Assembly (NCBI RefSeq): GCF_030409055.1
Contig: NZ_CP116619.1
Coordinates: forward strand, 3,015,628 to 3,079,627
DNA: 64,000 bases
Direction: 5' to 3'
From: Trichocoleus desertorum NBK24
GTDB lineage: Bacteria; Cyanobacteriota; Cyanobacteriia; FACHB-46
A program made the position numbers and the translations under genes. Below, piece by piece: positions 63,662-64,000 of this stretch (positions within the stretch are counted from its first letter, which is position 1; each line of letters opens with the position of its first letter). The notes under the pieces are model-generated. The model was not told where the DNA came from, searched no databases, and saw only the letters and a list, made by a program, of their open reading frames with translations.

Positions 63662-64000
63662 CGGCCTTACTTGCTCGATTAAACCCAGTGGGGGAGTGAT
63701 TTCAACTCTCCTCGCCGCCAAATCTACGACAGGTACGATCTCGTTGACAAAGGGCACTAAAACCGTGGGCTGCTTAGGATTTTTTGGCTCTGTCAGCTTC
63801 ACTTCTAGCAGATCGTTGCCAGCAGGAATCACATCGGTGACTGTGCCTAGTAGAGTTTGCGTCGCTTGATCAAATACTTCTAACCCGATCAAGTCGATGA
63901 CATGAAATTCACCTTCTTCTAGTTGCGGGCGATCGCCTTCTGGAACTAGAAGCTTACAGCCTTTGAGGGCTTCAGCATGGTCGCGATCGCTAACATCGCC
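63647..64000 (-). CDS. rimM: Ribosome maturation factor RimM (5' part beyond the window)
   Basis: The C-terminal 117 or so residues of RimM, a 30S assembly factor binding uS19. The frame is open to the window edge, so the gene starts outside. Visible: [20 protein letters not shown], then [20 protein letters not shown], the PRC-barrel part [16 protein letters not shown], and the C-terminal [20 protein letters not shown] and [10 protein letters not shown]. The YEF/FHV-to-DLIG segment is typical of the family. Confidence 0.92.
   Translation of the reverse strand, partial: GDVSDRDHAEALKGCKLLVPEGDRPQLEEGEFHVIDLIGLEVFDQATQTLLGTVTDVIPAGNDLLEVKLTEPKNPKQPTVLVPFVNEIVPVVDLAARRVEITPPLGLIEQVRPLNQG

Overview
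This window is chromosomal DNA from a cyanobacterium. The manganese-stabilising protein of photosystem II (psbO), a LabA-type NYN gene, a cyanobacterial RRM protein, the type 2 IPP isomerase and very many copies of the HIP1 octamer GCGATCGC all say so. Two tandem HpsE-like glycosyltransferases point to a filamentous, probably hormogonium-forming or gliding species. Genes lie on both strands in short runs. I saw no rRNA, tRNA, CRISPR array, transposase, phage gene or integrase, so this looks like core and lineage-specific chromosome, not an island.

Layout. 0.1-5.1 kb: fni, sppA, a LapA-like membrane protein and a phosphohexomutase. 5.5-11.3 kb: a conserved unknown, a lipoprotein with a coiled-coil partner, an alpha/beta hydrolase, an LCP-family protein and a DUF427/membrane-protein pair. 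11.6-17 kb: a large hybrid histidine kinase, a SRAP protein (YedK type) and an AI-2E family transporter. 17-20 kb: a serpin directly downstream of a subtilisin-like protease. 20-25 kb: rpe, a stress-like trio (unknown protein, lipoprotein, CsbD) and uvrB. 26-30 kb: two HpsE-like glycosyltransferases, a histone-deacetylase-family enzyme, an unknown and an RRM protein. 31-38 kb: a degenerate M48 protein, prfC, a DUF4870 protein, an SGNH hydrolase, a zinc-ribbon membrane protein and a rhodanese. 38-45 kb: an envelope module of beta-barrel protein, FecR protein and CHASE2 Ser/Thr kinase. 45-49.6 kb: LabA/NYN, leuA, a methyltransferase and an orphan ABC permease. 49.6-57 kb: a giant RTX protein and a PgpH-type HD phosphohydrolase. 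57-64 kb: a DraG-like protein, psbO, a small unknown, two paralogous histidine kinases and the 3' part of rimM.

Themes. Several proteins keep a recognisable enzyme fold but lack residues normally needed for activity: the M48 protein (HExxH is GExxH), the Hpt domain of the hybrid kinase (His is Arg), the second tandem histidine kinase (G2 box lost), the DraG-like protein (metal aspartates absent) and the subtilase (Glu at the usual Asp position). The most system-like groups are the beta-barrel/FecR/CHASE2-kinase module, which would span outer membrane, periplasm and cytoplasm, and the secreted protease next to a secreted serpin. In non-coding DNA there is a 62-bp repeat present twice whose hairpin carries a compensatory base-pair change, a set of 10-15 bp tandem duplications confined to spacers, and an 800-bp stop-rich spacer loaded with CTA/TAG.

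All assignments come from reading the sequence and recalling family motifs; no database search was run.
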